Positions 21,873-31,767 of a stretch of 64,000 nucleotides of DNA are shown here, piece by piece; the stretch's first letter is position 1; each line of letters begins with the position of its first letter. The translations under genes were made by a program, and so were the position numbers. The notes under the pieces are model-generated. The model saw only the letters and a list, made by a program, of their open reading frames with translations. It made no database searches and was not told where the DNA came from. This DNA comes from Parietaria judaica (taxonomy: Eukaryota; Streptophyta; Magnoliopsida; Rosales; Urticaceae), in assembly GCA_954871525.1 (NCBI GenBank), contig OX940861.1, forward strand, positions 36,655,201 through 36,719,200, written 5' to 3'.

Positions 21873-22923
21873 ATGTCTTCCGTCATCAGAGCTTGCAGGG
21901 TTCTCCTCGCTCCTGCTAGGGCTACCTCAGCCGCGCCGCCGGCAGCCAGCGCCAAGCTCGACGCCAAGCCGAAGGCGCAGCGGATCCTCACTCGCCCCAC
22001 GGGGATTCAGAAGCCGCAGAAGGTGTCGCCCTCGCTCGGCTCCTTCCTCGGCGCCGCCGAGGCCTCCAGAGCCGAGGCCGTCAAGCAAATCTGGGCTCAC
22101 ATCAAGCTCAACAACCTCCAGGTCTCTCCGACCGACAATTTTTTTCTCTCACTTTCACTGTTTTTCAGTTCTTACATGCATTGGTTAGCTCAGGGCTATG
22201 TTTTTTTAGGCATTTCTCAGTACAAAATATTGGCATTGAAAAGAAAAATGAAACTTTAGGGTTATGTACTCAAATGGTCAAATGTTTGATCTTTTTCCTT
22301 AGGTTTTTTCTCAGAGGTATTTGGTTTTGGTTTTTTAATATAAAGTGACAAGTACCCAAACTCTCAAGGTTTCTGTAAAAACCCGGAACAGGTCGGGTTT
22401 GAACAAGGTCTGTTGCTTTAAGAATTTGAAGAGTACCGAAAAAAATTGTATTGAAATCAAAGTTCTTAGCGGGTCTAAGGATCCGAACCTCCGACTTATG
22501 ATCTTAGAGCTTGCTAGTTGAAACGGACTCTTTTGGGTGGCATGTATTTTGCAGAATCCTGCAATGTGGAGATACCATGACTTAAATTTTTCGGGTTAAA
22601 AGTTAGTGTCTTGTTTGACAAAAACCTGGAACAGATTATTGTGTTTTGACACGGTTCGTCGGGTTCTAGATGATTTTGGTTTACGATGAAATTTTACTTG
22701 TTACGAAAGAACAAATGCTTTAGGAATCTGAATGCTTTATGTTCTTAGCAACGCTCCAAATTTATCTATTTTGGGTGGTCTTTTTATTTGGTTGCAGAAT
22801 CCTGCGAACAAGAAGGAGATCATCTGCGACAGCAAGCTGAAGTCGTTGTTCGACGGGAGAGACAAGGTCAACTTCTTGGAAATCAGCAAGTTCTTAAGCC
22901 CTCATTTCATCAAGACTCAGTGA
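21873..22923 (+). CDS. SWIB/MDM2-domain protein, organelle-targeted (2 exons, 124 aa)
   Basis: Small SWIB-domain protein of the plant family related to the C-terminus of chromatin remodelling and UAF30 subunits; several plant members go to plastids or mitochondria and associate with nucleoids. Exon 1 is 21873-22121, donor CAG|GTCTCTCC. Exon 2 is 22798-22923, acceptor TTGCAG|AATCCTGCG, ending at TGA 22921-22923. The N-terminal about 45 residues are Ala/Arg/Ser-rich without acidic residues at first, as expected of a transit peptide. The SWIB domain runs from about residue 50 (SPSLGSFLG) through KQIWAHIKLNNLQNP, CDSKLKSLFDG and FLEISKFLSPHF to the end. The length is usual for the short single-domain members. 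It converges with the hydrolase gene downstream. Confidence 0.92.
22122..22797 (+). other. Intron of SWIB gene with duplicated 3' splice-site segment
   Basis: A 676-bp intron. A copy of the end of the intron plus the first bases of exon 2 (GGGTGG...GCAGAATCCTGC) occurs at about 22536-22563, upstream of the true junction at 22797/22798. Confidence 0.7.
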
Positions 22924-23541
22924 CGGAACCTCGGAACTAGAAGACCGAACTCTTTGTCAAGAGAGACTTCTCTATGTTGATCTTTATCTACTTCCTGTAC
23001 AAAGATCTATCTAGGGTTAGTGCTTTTATTAGGATTTGGTTTGAACTCTGTCCGTGTTGAATGCTGGTGAATTTAACTCTGGGTTGTGACGCACAATCTT
23101 TTCTGTATTGGGTAGCTTTTGTTCTTAGCACCCTTATGATATAAAAGTTCTGGTATTCGCTACTAAAATCTTTTTTCAGGTCTACGCTTTTTTCGATGCA
23201 TGAGGGTGCCGTCTCGTCAACACCGATCTCCAGTCTCCACAGGTTAAAAAATATTTCGGCCCAAGAACTCGTTTCTTGTGAGAATTTTCCCCACATTCTA
23301 AAATGCTGGATTTTGAAGCATCAGTAATATTGATAAAACATGCAGACTCTGATAAATGGACATTTCTGTTTAGTCATGCGTTGAAGCTAGCACTTGGCAG
23401 TTTGTAATAGACTCGAAAAAGAAAAACGATACTAGAACCGATGGGAATTCACTGGAGTAGTGATTTCCTATAAATCTTTATTGATGAGTTGAACTGAATA
23501 ACAATAGTCAGTGTCATTATGCAGAGAGATAGTTTGAAGTT
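22924..23541. other. Convergent intergenic / 3' UTRs
   Basis: Lies between the stop codons of the SWIB gene (plus) and the hydrolase gene (minus). It should contain both 3' UTRs. No additional gene seen. Confidence 0.5.
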
Positions 23542-25093
23542 TCAGGTGAGGAGGTGATGAATCCATTTGTCTACAACAGCCGGGGAACCGTACCAGGGCC
23601 TCGAACCGTCGTCGGAGCCGACTGGAGAGTGGTAAACCCCGTCGAGGCTCACGTTGAGAGCCCCCTCCAAATGAGCCGATTCTTCCGGCACCACTCCATC
23701 CCCCCAAACGTCCGCTCTCCCGCACACCTAGCCGCAAAAAACGACAACAATCTCTCACTAATTCATAGGTTTTGGGAAAGGGAAAAAAAGAAATTATGAA
23801 ATTAAATCTGTTATTATGAAGAAAAAAAAAATCTGTTTCAAACAGAATTTTTGCTTTTACCTGCTTGTAGCCTTGCCCAACAAACACAGACCGAAAGTTC
23901 GAGGTTGTCTCTTCAGACGCTGACTCCGCACCTTCGACTGTCGAAACCTCGCTCTCTGATCTTTCGTCGCTCGAGTTTCCAAAGAAGCGAGAGCCTCGGA
24001 TATACCTAAAAACATGCAAACATCGTCACCGGATTGATTTGTGAAAAGACGAACATAAGAAGAGGAAAAAGAAACTGTAACTTGTGCTTGTGCTGTATTA
24101 CCTCCCTGCAATGCATACGTATCTCAATTCTGGAGTGTAAACAGCCTTTGCGCAATTCTTCTCGACGTAATTGAGAAGGCCTCTTGTTTGATCGATGATC
24201 CCTTGCGACCCCTTCGCCGGAGGCCTTAATCGGAAGTTGAAATATTGAAATCAGAACTCAAAAATAATAAGAAATGAGGGTACTTGAACTTTTCTCTTCT
24301 GATTTGACTTTCTCGTCAACAAACTGGCCACTCCGAGAGATTTGAAACGTACAGGTGCGGAGTTCCGAGGGTCAATAGTAAGGAGATGTCAGATCGGCCG
24401 AACTCCTCCATGTAGACGCGCGCGAGCCATCCTCCGGCGGAGTGTCCGATCAGAGATAAACCTTCACCTGCAAGAATATACAAACGCATGAATACTCAAA
24501 TCTATGATCAAAATAAAAGGATCACAAGAAAACCGAAGAAAAAAAAAAAAAAAAAAAACCTTGTGCAAGTTCCTTAGCCTCTTGTACGGCCGCGTCCACC
24601 CTCTTCAAGTACCTGGCATCGCCGGAAAAACATAACGTCTAACCGTTAAGTATCCCACGTTAAGCAGACAAAAAGACTAGACTGGATTCTATAAGGTCAC
24701 GAGTTACTGTTAGTGAAATGGAACTGTGATATTTAACACTCTCACCAGTCGAGCACCGGACGAGGTTGGAGCGTCCCCCGCCAGTAATTTCCGTCGAGCA
24801 ATCCGGCAGCATTGCGCAGCCAATCGATCCTCGACACGTCAGCGACTAGGCTGGCGACCCCGCGCTCCCTCAGAGTGAGCCTCAACTTGTCGTAATCGCC
24901 GGAGTTGTTGCCCAAGCCCTGAAGTAAACAGCCATTGGAGAGCACCATAAGTTGAGCGCCATAAAGATTGAAATGTAGACAGAAACGCAAGCTTAACTGG
25001 AAGAACAATGGCGGGTCTGAGTTTCAGTGACTTTGATGATGGAGAAGCGTCTGGAGCGAGAGAAGGTTTGATCTGTGAGAAAGGCAAAGCCAT
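23542..25093 (-). CDS. Alpha/beta-hydrolase superfamily protein (7 exons, 296 aa)
   Basis: Serine hydrolase of the lipase/PGAP1-like type. Exons on the minus strand: 25093-24998, 24918-24746, 24612-24560, 24467-24353, 24224-24102, 24005-23861 and 23727-23542; frame is kept throughout and the total is 297 codons with the stop. The N-terminus (MALPFSQIKPSLAP) is Ser/Pro/Lys-rich and could be a plastid transit peptide. VLPGLGNNSGDYDKL is the oxyanion-hole strand and loop. GHSAGGWLARVY is the nucleophile elbow with the catalytic serine. TLGTPH follows, and the C-terminus has GDGVVPEESAHLEGA and a late histidine (GVYHSP) suited to the catalytic Asp and His. The substrate is not deducible. The first intron is only 79 bp; the rest are short too. 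Confidence 0.9.
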
Positions 25094-25889
25094 GTTTGGT
25101 GGTTAGAAAATATGGAGGAGGTGCACAACATTATAGTTTCTGGGTTTGAGGTACGAGCTCAGCAATTTGTGAGTTTTATCAGTGAAAGTGAAACCACTGC
25201 CACAAGATACTCAACCTGTTGTATCCTCCACTCGGAGATTTGCTAAGAGGCCCCTTCATTCTTATTATGTCGCAAAATTTGTCATGCATGTTGAAGATTT
25301 TTGCAGTTTAAGTCACCATCATTGCATTTAGGTACATAATAAAATAAGTAATATTGATATATTTACGATATAAGTACTCAAATTTTATAAAAATATAGTT
25401 TTACATATAAAAAGTTTAGTGGTACTAATTCTCCACCTATAAAAAGTATCATTCTGTAACTATCCAACTCGGAGACTTATAGTGTTTGGTTATGGTCTCA
25501 AACACCAATTTTTAGTTTTGATTTCAAATTGGTTATTAGTTGTCTCTATGCTCGCAGATCGATCTTAGAGATCACTGTAAATTTAATGAAGAAAAATAGA
25601 AAATAACTATAAATTATTTTTTGTTTTTTAGTCTTTAGTCTAATCGTACAAAATATAACTATAATCATATTCAAAATTTCATAATACCTTATATTATTTA
25701 TAATAAGATATTACTGTAATATTAGCTCATATTAAACTATTAAATTATTTTTATGTATATCATGATATTAATATAACATCAATTTCTTAACCGAAGATGA
25801 ATGAATTAAATCTCGAAACTGTTTTGTGGTCTTCAGATACGATTGACACTCACTAGTCACTACTAAAGGATTTAAAATCAGGTACTTAT
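25094..25889. other. Upstream region of the hydrolase gene, AT-rich intergenic
   Basis: Presumed promoter of the minus-strand hydrolase gene in its left part. The rest is AT-rich with no gene seen. Confidence 0.4.
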
Positions 25890-27835
25890 GTTGAAAATTC
25901 GACGTCAAAAGCAAGGGACAAATTGCCGAATTTGCTGATAAATCGGTTGCCGTTTTCGACGGATTTATCGTTCGCTTGCCGATTAATCGACGGAAAACTT
26001 ATAATACTGTACATTATCGTTACCGACACTTTTCGAGGATTATCGATGGATTATCGACACTTTTTGATACTTTTCGATGGAAAACTTATAAAATATTTCT
26101 AAGTTTATATTTGCCCAATTTTTAAATAGTGTGTTAAAAATACCAAAAATAAAAGCATATCATAATATTTATTCACTAATGAGTACTCAATAAATAATAT
26201 CATACACATATATATGTAAATAAAGTCATACACCAACACATATAATTCCATCGCAAGTCTTAAATCTAAAACACGTAAATAATAAAACAGTCTCAACTCT
26301 CAAACACAAAGTCTCAAAACTCAAACACGGAGAAAAATCTCGGATTTAGCTCAATTTGCAATTAAATTACACCAAAATCTCATATTATTATTTCGATAAA
26401 TATTTAATAAAATCAACCAGCAACAAAAATGAACAAATTACCTCACATATCGCAAAAGACAAACTTGTAAGACTTTTGCCGCAATTAAAAAAAGCTCGGA
26501 TTTAGCTCAAATATGCAATTAAATTACACCAAAATATCAGATTATTATTTCCATAAATATTTAATGAAAGCAAAGATCTACAAAAATGAATAAATTCACT
26601 CACGAATCGCAAAAGATTAACTTCTTAGACTTTTGCCGTAAATACGGGAAACTCTAAATTAAACTCAAATCTACAAATAAAATATACCCAGATACCAGAT
26701 TAATATTGGAATAAATATTTAATGAAAATAAACATCATCAAAAATTAATAAATTACCTTACAAATCGCAAAAGATGAACTTGTTAGACTTTTGCCGTAAT
26801 TATGGAAAAATCCGAATTAAGCTCAAATCTGAAATAAAATATACCAAAATCTCATATTTTTATTTAATAAATATTTAATTGAAGTAAACATAGAAAAATT
26901 AATTAATTACTTCAAAAATTAAAAAAGATAAACTTTTTAGAGTTTTGCCCCATTGAAGATTAAAATCCAAAAACCGTGATTCTAAATCTGAAAAATTCGA
27001 AAACTCAACACAAACATTCATATTTCTAATTAACTAGAATATTTTAAACCCCATATTATCAAGCAATCATACAAAACTAGTAAATTTCTTGTAATTTCGT
27101 AAAACTAAAACTTTATATACTTTTGCCTAACATCATTATAATCCGAAAATAGCCTAATCTAACCAAATAATTCAAAATTAATCAATCAAAACATGTGTTT
27201 CATCATAAAGTTTTCATAATAATTCAAAAAAACAAACAAAATATGATAAAGTTCCAATCTTTAATCAATTCTAAACATAAAACTCATATGCGACTAACCC
27301 TTTAGTTTTCAACGTATGAAAATACCTTAAAATCATCTAAATGGTATTTTTCCAGCAACAAACGATGTATTCATGTAGATCTAACATAATGAGTCATTAA
27401 TCTCCCAAAAATTACAATTTTTTTTAGAAATTCCGGTTGAAACTGAAAAAAAATAATAACTTTCGAAACTTATGCCAAGAATCGAAAAATCCATGAAAAG
27501 ATGAAGAAGATTGGAAAAGGATGAGTCTTACCAGCTCGATTATCATGGAAAAGCATAAACTTTGGGTGTTGGCAGTGGAAAAGGGCGACAAGGCAAGGGC
27601 AATGTGTGGAAAATCGCAAAAATGGTATATATATATGGCTGATTTTTTTTTAATGGATGGAAAAGTACCCAAATTTTACTCATGAAAAACCGATAATCGA
27701 CTGTTGCCCCTCTTGCCGATTTTCGAGCTTTTCGATGGAAAAGTTATAAAACGATAACTGTTGGTATGAAATATTTGCCGATGACTACCGGCAAGACCGA
27801 TAATCGAGGATTATCCGATCCTTGGTCAAAAGTAT
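25890..27835. repeat. AT-rich repeat block with CGATAATCG-rich ends
   Basis: Both ends are rich in CCGATAATCG/CGATTATCGG-type palindromes and share (T)TTTTCGATGGAAAA(C/G)TTATAA. The copy at about 26076-26093 and the one at about 27730-27750 are in the same orientation. The interior is extremely AT-rich and contains the 158-bp tandem array. No coding sequence. It may be an old DNA transposon; ends and target duplication could not be fixed. Confidence 0.5.
26334..26965. repeat. Four tandem units of about 158-160 bp
   Basis: Unit starts near 26334, 26494, 26652 and 26810. Each has (T)CGGATTTAGCTCAA-like text, then AAATTACACCAAAAT, ATAAATATTTAAT, and ends with ATCGCAAAAGA...GACTTTTGCC. Divergence between units is substantial, so the array is old. 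Confidence 0.88.
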
Positions 27836-27933
27836 CAACCAAAAAAAAAAAAAAGAGTGTCGAGCTCTTTCTCACTCAGTGAGCGAAGATTCGAGCGTCT
27901 TGAGAAGAAGCCGATGCAGCCACTGAATCGGAA

Positions 27934-29130
27934 ATGGCAGCTTCAGCTCTTCTGCGATCAATGGCCCCCAGTTTTGCCCACAACCAGAGTGAGAGTAAGG
28001 GGAACAAGCCCTGCGTCGCCATAGTCACCAAGGATCAGAAGGAGAATCGGCAACTCCGTACGAGGAAGAAGAACGACCGAAGTTGCTCGACGAGCGATGT
28101 TCTTCACCTGATGGACGCTCTTCGCCTTCCCGTGCCCACCGACATGTACACTTCGCTGGTCAAAGAGCTGACCCTCGACGCCCACGCGTGCGAAGCGAAC
28201 CATCTGAGCCTCCACATCACCCGGCGACGGCCTTCGGTGTCGCTGCTCAACCGGCTCCTCCTCATGCACGTCGCCCACGGCCGGTTCGACATCGCTCGAG
28301 AGCTGTTCGACGAAATGCCCGTCAAGGATTTCAAATCTTGGGCGATCATGGTCGTTGAGTATGCAAACCGTGGCGAGTTCCGAGAATCCGTGGGGTTGTT
28401 CTTGGAAATGTTCCGCCATGTGGATGTGATCGAATTTCCGGGTTGGATAGCGGTTTGCGTTCTAAAGACGTGTGTGCACACCAAAAACATGGATTTCGGA
28501 AAGCAAGTTCATGCGTGGTCATTGAAGTTGGGGCATGCAGGGAATTTGTATCTTGCTAGCTGCTTGATCGATTTCTATGGAAGATTCGGGTGTTACGAAG
28601 ACGCTGACTTCGTGTTCGACCAGCTTCCCTGTCACAATTCGCAGACATATATGGCTAGATTGATCAACTGTTCAAGAGAGCAGCGCTTTCCCGATGTATT
28701 CCAAAACTTTAAGAAGATTGGAGAAGCGGGTTTTAAGAAGAACGCCTCGCTGATTTCGAGCGTTCTAAAGGCTTGTGCGAGAATTCACGATGGAGGGCAA
28801 TCCGGACGACAAGTCCACGCCGTTGCTGTAAAACTAGGGTTCATGTCGGACGTGTTTGTGCAATGCGGGCTGGTAGACATGTACGGAAGAGCTGGTTTCC
28901 TTGGAGATGCAAAAAGGGTTTTAGACATCAACGGTGACAGAAGCAATAACGCGTGCTGGAATGCCATGCTCGGGGGTTATGTGAGGAACATGCTGTACAT
29001 CGAGGCCATCAAGTTCGTATACGAGATGAAGGCTGCAAACGTGGAGATCCAGCAGTCTCTGCTCGACGAACTTATAATCGCATGCGGGAGTAATTCCCTC
29101 CGTGAGCTTCTCCCGGATAAAGGGTCTTAG
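27934..29130 (+). CDS. Pentatricopeptide repeat (PPR) protein, PLS type, 398 aa
   Basis: Organellar RNA-binding helical-repeat protein. Single exon, as usual in the family. The N-terminus (MAASALLRSMAPSFAHNQ) is rich in Ala/Ser/Arg with no acidic residues, as in transit peptides. Repeats are visible from about residue 105: NRLLLMHVAHGRFDIARELFDEMPVKD, then SWAIMVVEYANRGEFRESVGLFLEM, then CVLKTCVHTKNMDFGKQVHAWSLKLG, LASCLIDFYGRFGCYEDADFVFDQLP, SVLKACARIHDGGQSGRQVHAVAVKLG and CGLVDMYGRAGFLGDAKRV, ending NACWNAMLGGYVRNMLYIEAIKFVYEM. It lacks the E and DYW extensions of editing factors. The layout recalls Arabidopsis At1g31790, from memory only. A start further upstream is not available in frame with better context. 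Confidence 0.93.
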   Translation: MAASALLRSMAPSFAHNQSESKGNKPCVAIVTKDQKENRQLRTRKKNDRSCSTSDVLHLMDALRLPVPTDMYTSLVKELTLDAHACEANHLSLHITRRRPSVSLLNRLLLMHVAHGRFDIARELFDEMPVKDFKSWAIMVVEYANRGEFRESVGLFLEMFRHVDVIEFPGWIAVCVLKTCVHTKNMDFGKQVHAWSLKLGHAGNLYLASCLIDFYGRFGCYEDADFVFDQLPCHNSQTYMARLINCSREQRFPDVFQNFKKIGEAGFKKNASLISSVLKACARIHDGGQSGRQVHAVAVKLGFMSDVFVQCGLVDMYGRAGFLGDAKRVLDINGDRSNNACWNAMLGGYVRNMLYIEAIKFVYEMKAANVEIQQSLLDELIIACGSNSLRELLPDKGS

Positions 29131-29317
29131 AAAAACTTAAAACGGCTTCTTTCTTTCGCTGTTTTTGAGCAATATAGGTAATATTTGTTACTTGTATATA
29201 GAGTTTGTAGCTCATTGTATATAGAGTTTTGTGTCATCCTCAGTTGTTAGTTTGTCTATACGTTTTTATTAGATATAGATATAACATTTTTGTTTTCCTC
29301 TTTCTTTTGTTTCATCA

Positions 29318-29358
<41 letters not shown>

Positions 29359-29502
29359 CAATATTGTTCATCCTTCGTTGTTGTTAACAGAATGAGATCA
29401 TCGGTGTCAAGTTGTTTCATAATCCATGTACCATTTTTGCAGCATAATTTCAGCTTTACTCTTTCAAGTTTGCTAAGAACTTAAGATATTGTCGACCAAG
29501 AT
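29131..29502. other. 3' UTR of PPR gene and (TA)n run
   Basis: Presumed 3' UTR with T-rich stretches and an uninterrupted TA dinucleotide run at about 29320-29355. Confidence 0.5.
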
Positions 29503-29510
29503 GTTGTGTA

Positions 29511-29707
29511 CAGGGCCAGCCCTGCGCTCGTCGTTTTTAGTTGGGGCCCTAGGTTATGTAAAATTTTGGGGCTCTTAAAGTATTTAAAAATTAAATTTTG
29601 TTTATATTTAATTAAGTATACAACAATATATCTAATAAAATTGGAGCCCTTAAAATTTCGGGGCCCTAGATGCCCGCGTTGCTCGCCTATAGCCAAGGCC
29701 GGCCCTG
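29511..29707. mobile_element. hAT-type MITE, 197 bp
   Basis: Begins CAGGGCCAGCCCTG and ends GGCCGGCCCTG, flanked by a perfect 8-bp duplication GTTGTGTA at 29503-29510 and 29708-29715. Further GGGGCCCT/GGGGCTC motifs inside are arranged in inverted fashion. No coding capacity. Confidence 0.85.
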
Positions 29708-29715
29708 GTTGTGTA

Positions 29716-30137
29716 TATGGATAGTTCTGTTTCGATTATCGGAGGAGAAAGTAAATATTGGAACCCTCAAACTTGATTAATGTTCTTTTGATAAAAAAAA
29801 AAAAGCGTTAATTATAACAAATGTAAAAATTATATTTAACTGTGGCAAGTATTTTTTACAGTGATAAAATGTATTAAAAAATACTTATTAAAGATTTGAG
29901 AGTTTTTTTTAGGACATCGGAGTACATTTAAACCGTAATAAAATTAAACTGTAAAACATTTATTACTGAAAGTGATTCCTATGAATAGCTTTAATGTGTA
30001 CAACGTGTATATATTTGTCACCGTTAATCTAAAAATATATATATATTAGGATTCTAGATTCACCTTTAAAATACGACCAATTTCACACCAAAAGAAAAAA
30101 AAAAGAAAAAAAAAAGAGAATTGAGGCAATGATTCAT
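29716..30137. other. Intergenic, no gene seen
   Basis: AT-rich sequence with several homopolymer runs; nothing recognisable. Confidence 0.4.
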
Positions 30138-30157
30138 CATCTTTGTCATTTTACTTT

Positions 30158-30257
30158 TGTTTTTTTTTGAGGGCAGCTTTGCTGCATGTGGGGATCGAAC
30201 CCACAACCTCCACTTTGGAGGTAGTGTGGAATTACCACTAGGCTATCCTAACAACCA
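30158..30257 (-). mobile_element. tRNA-derived SINE, about 100 bp
   Basis: On the minus strand the body carries TAGCCTAGTGG, an exact fit to the pol III A-box consensus, and GTTCGATCC, an exact fit to the B box about 40 bases later. It ends with an A-rich tail (T-run at 30160-30168 on the plus strand). It is flanked by a 20-bp duplication starting CATCTTTGTCATTTTAC at 30138-30157 and 30258-30277. The A/B boxes, A tail and long duplication together show an L1-mobilised SINE rather than a functional tRNA gene. Confidence 0.88.
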
Positions 30258-30277
30258 CATCTTTGTCATTTTACTTT

Positions 30278-31158
30278 GAAATGACACTAACTAACCACTT
30301 TCGTTGACTTCTACTAAGTTCCTTATTTACGTCGTTTAAATCGTCCAAGATTTCATCACCATCACATGCACTCACCTCATGTAAATGTGGCCATATCCCA
30401 AGTTTATTTTCACGTTTCATTCTCTCTTTTTTTTTTTAACATTATTTTGAGTTGTTTATTTTTTATTTTTATTTGAGAAATGACTCTTATTAGCCAAATA
30501 GTCAACCTTTCATTTTTCTTTGCAAAATAGCCAAATTGATGAGGTGACTATTTAATAACATATTTTATACCTATAATACCCTTTTAACATATTAACGTGT
30601 ATTAACAAAGTTAATTTTTCTTAAAAATAAGAACATTTACTTGTGTTTACAGAAAATCTATATTAACGTGTATTAACTGAGTTAATTTTTTTTAAAATAA
30701 AAAATCGTGATTAAAATTTTAACAAAAAATTAATTTATTTTTAAAAAAATTAACTTAGTTAATACACGTTAATACAAGGGTCATACGGTCTTTTGTGATT
30801 TATTAATGTGGTTGATTGACTATTTGGCAATATTAATCAAAAGGTTGGCTATTTTGCAAAATAGCTTTTCTAGTTTGGCTATATAGCTATAGAACCCTTT
30901 ATTTAATCTTCTCTTGAACGTTATAAATGATTTATTCACCATAGAGGTATCTTACAAAAAAAAAAAAATTGAAATTGTGATTATTAATAAAACAACTAGT
31001 AATTTACTTGGTTATAATAGAGTAAAAAGCCGCACTGTATATTCTGAAAAATAGAAGTAAAAAAAAAGAGAAATTGCTCCAAATAGCCAAACGCAAACAT
31101 AGGATTAGCAAAATAGCCAAACTTTGGTTAATTTTGTAAACTAGCCAATTAACATGAG
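30278..31158. repeat. Mutator-like/MITE repeats with AGCCAAA-type inverted ends
   Basis: A segment from about 30478 to 30905 has related ends when inverted (TAGCCAAATAG... and TATAGCCAAACTAG...), both followed by TTTTGCAAAATAGCC. The interior holds TTAACGTGTATTAAC-type palindromes. A second left-type end with CCAAATAGCCAAACG and CAAAATAGCCAAAC starts near 31069. The same right-end sequence recurs at about 58880-59312. Exact borders were not fixed. Confidence 0.55.
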
Positions 31159-31602
31159 GTGGCGGTTTTTATGGCTCACGAGGTGTCTCAATTGGCTGCC
31201 ACGAAGGGCGTTTCGGACGGTTTTCACCAGAGCCCGGTGGTGATCTTTAACCTGAGATGGGCGTTCGAGGAAGAGAGCGAGTTCGAGGATATGGCTCCCT
31301 TCGCGGGGTCCTTCGAAGTGATATATTCCTTCATGGGGTTGGAAGTGAAATGGCTCTTCAGCAAGAGAAATAGAGTGGTGTTCAAGTGCGTGAGATACGG
31401 AGTTGTGAGTGGCGAAAAGTGGTCTGTGTTTGTCGAAGAAGATGAGAAATTGAAGATAATCTCTGCGTTCAAGGCGAAGCCGGCGATCGCCGAGGTCGAG
31501 AACGTTTTGTATAATGTGATGGCAATGAACTCGCCGGTCACAAAGTCCGTGAAGGCTTTGAAGGTTTTGGTGGCCAATGTAACCGGAAAGAATAAAGAAT
31601 AA
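31159..31602 (+). CDS. Unrecognised ORF, 147 aa, inside Mutator-like region
   Basis: Open for 147 codons in otherwise AT-rich repeat DNA and clearly richer in G and C than its surroundings. The product begins MAVFMAHEVSQLAATKGV and ends in a Lys/Val/Ala-rich tail (VKALKVLVANVTGKNKE). No domain recognised. It starts about 90 bases inside a Mutator-like end, so it may be a captured gene fragment. The opposite strand is also open for 127 codons (31607-31224), so the coding sense is not proven. Confidence 0.35.
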   Translation: MAVFMAHEVSQLAATKGVSDGFHQSPVVIFNLRWAFEEESEFEDMAPFAGSFEVIYSFMGLEVKWLFSKRNRVVFKCVRYGVVSGEKWSVFVEEDEKLKIISAFKAKPAIAEVENVLYNVMAMNSPVTKSVKALKVLVANVTGKNKE

Positions 31603-31767
31603 TTCATATTGTTTTTATTTTATTAAAATAATTCATATTGTTGAATGTAAGTTTGTATGAACTCAAATTAATGGATAATTGAATTGTTGTGTGGATATTC
31701 TGTTTATTAGAAAATCCGTTCTTCGAATGGTTGATCAGATACGAGACACGACATGGTTACGACATGA

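Noticed and set aside
27958..28490. Antisense ORFs across the PPR gene
   Set aside because: Open only because of the GC-rich codon use of the PPR sequence, which has clear repeat motifs on the plus strand.
30180..30256. A tRNA gene on the minus strand
   Set aside because: A and B boxes are present, but the acceptor stem does not pair well, and the A-tail and 20-bp duplication mark it as a SINE.
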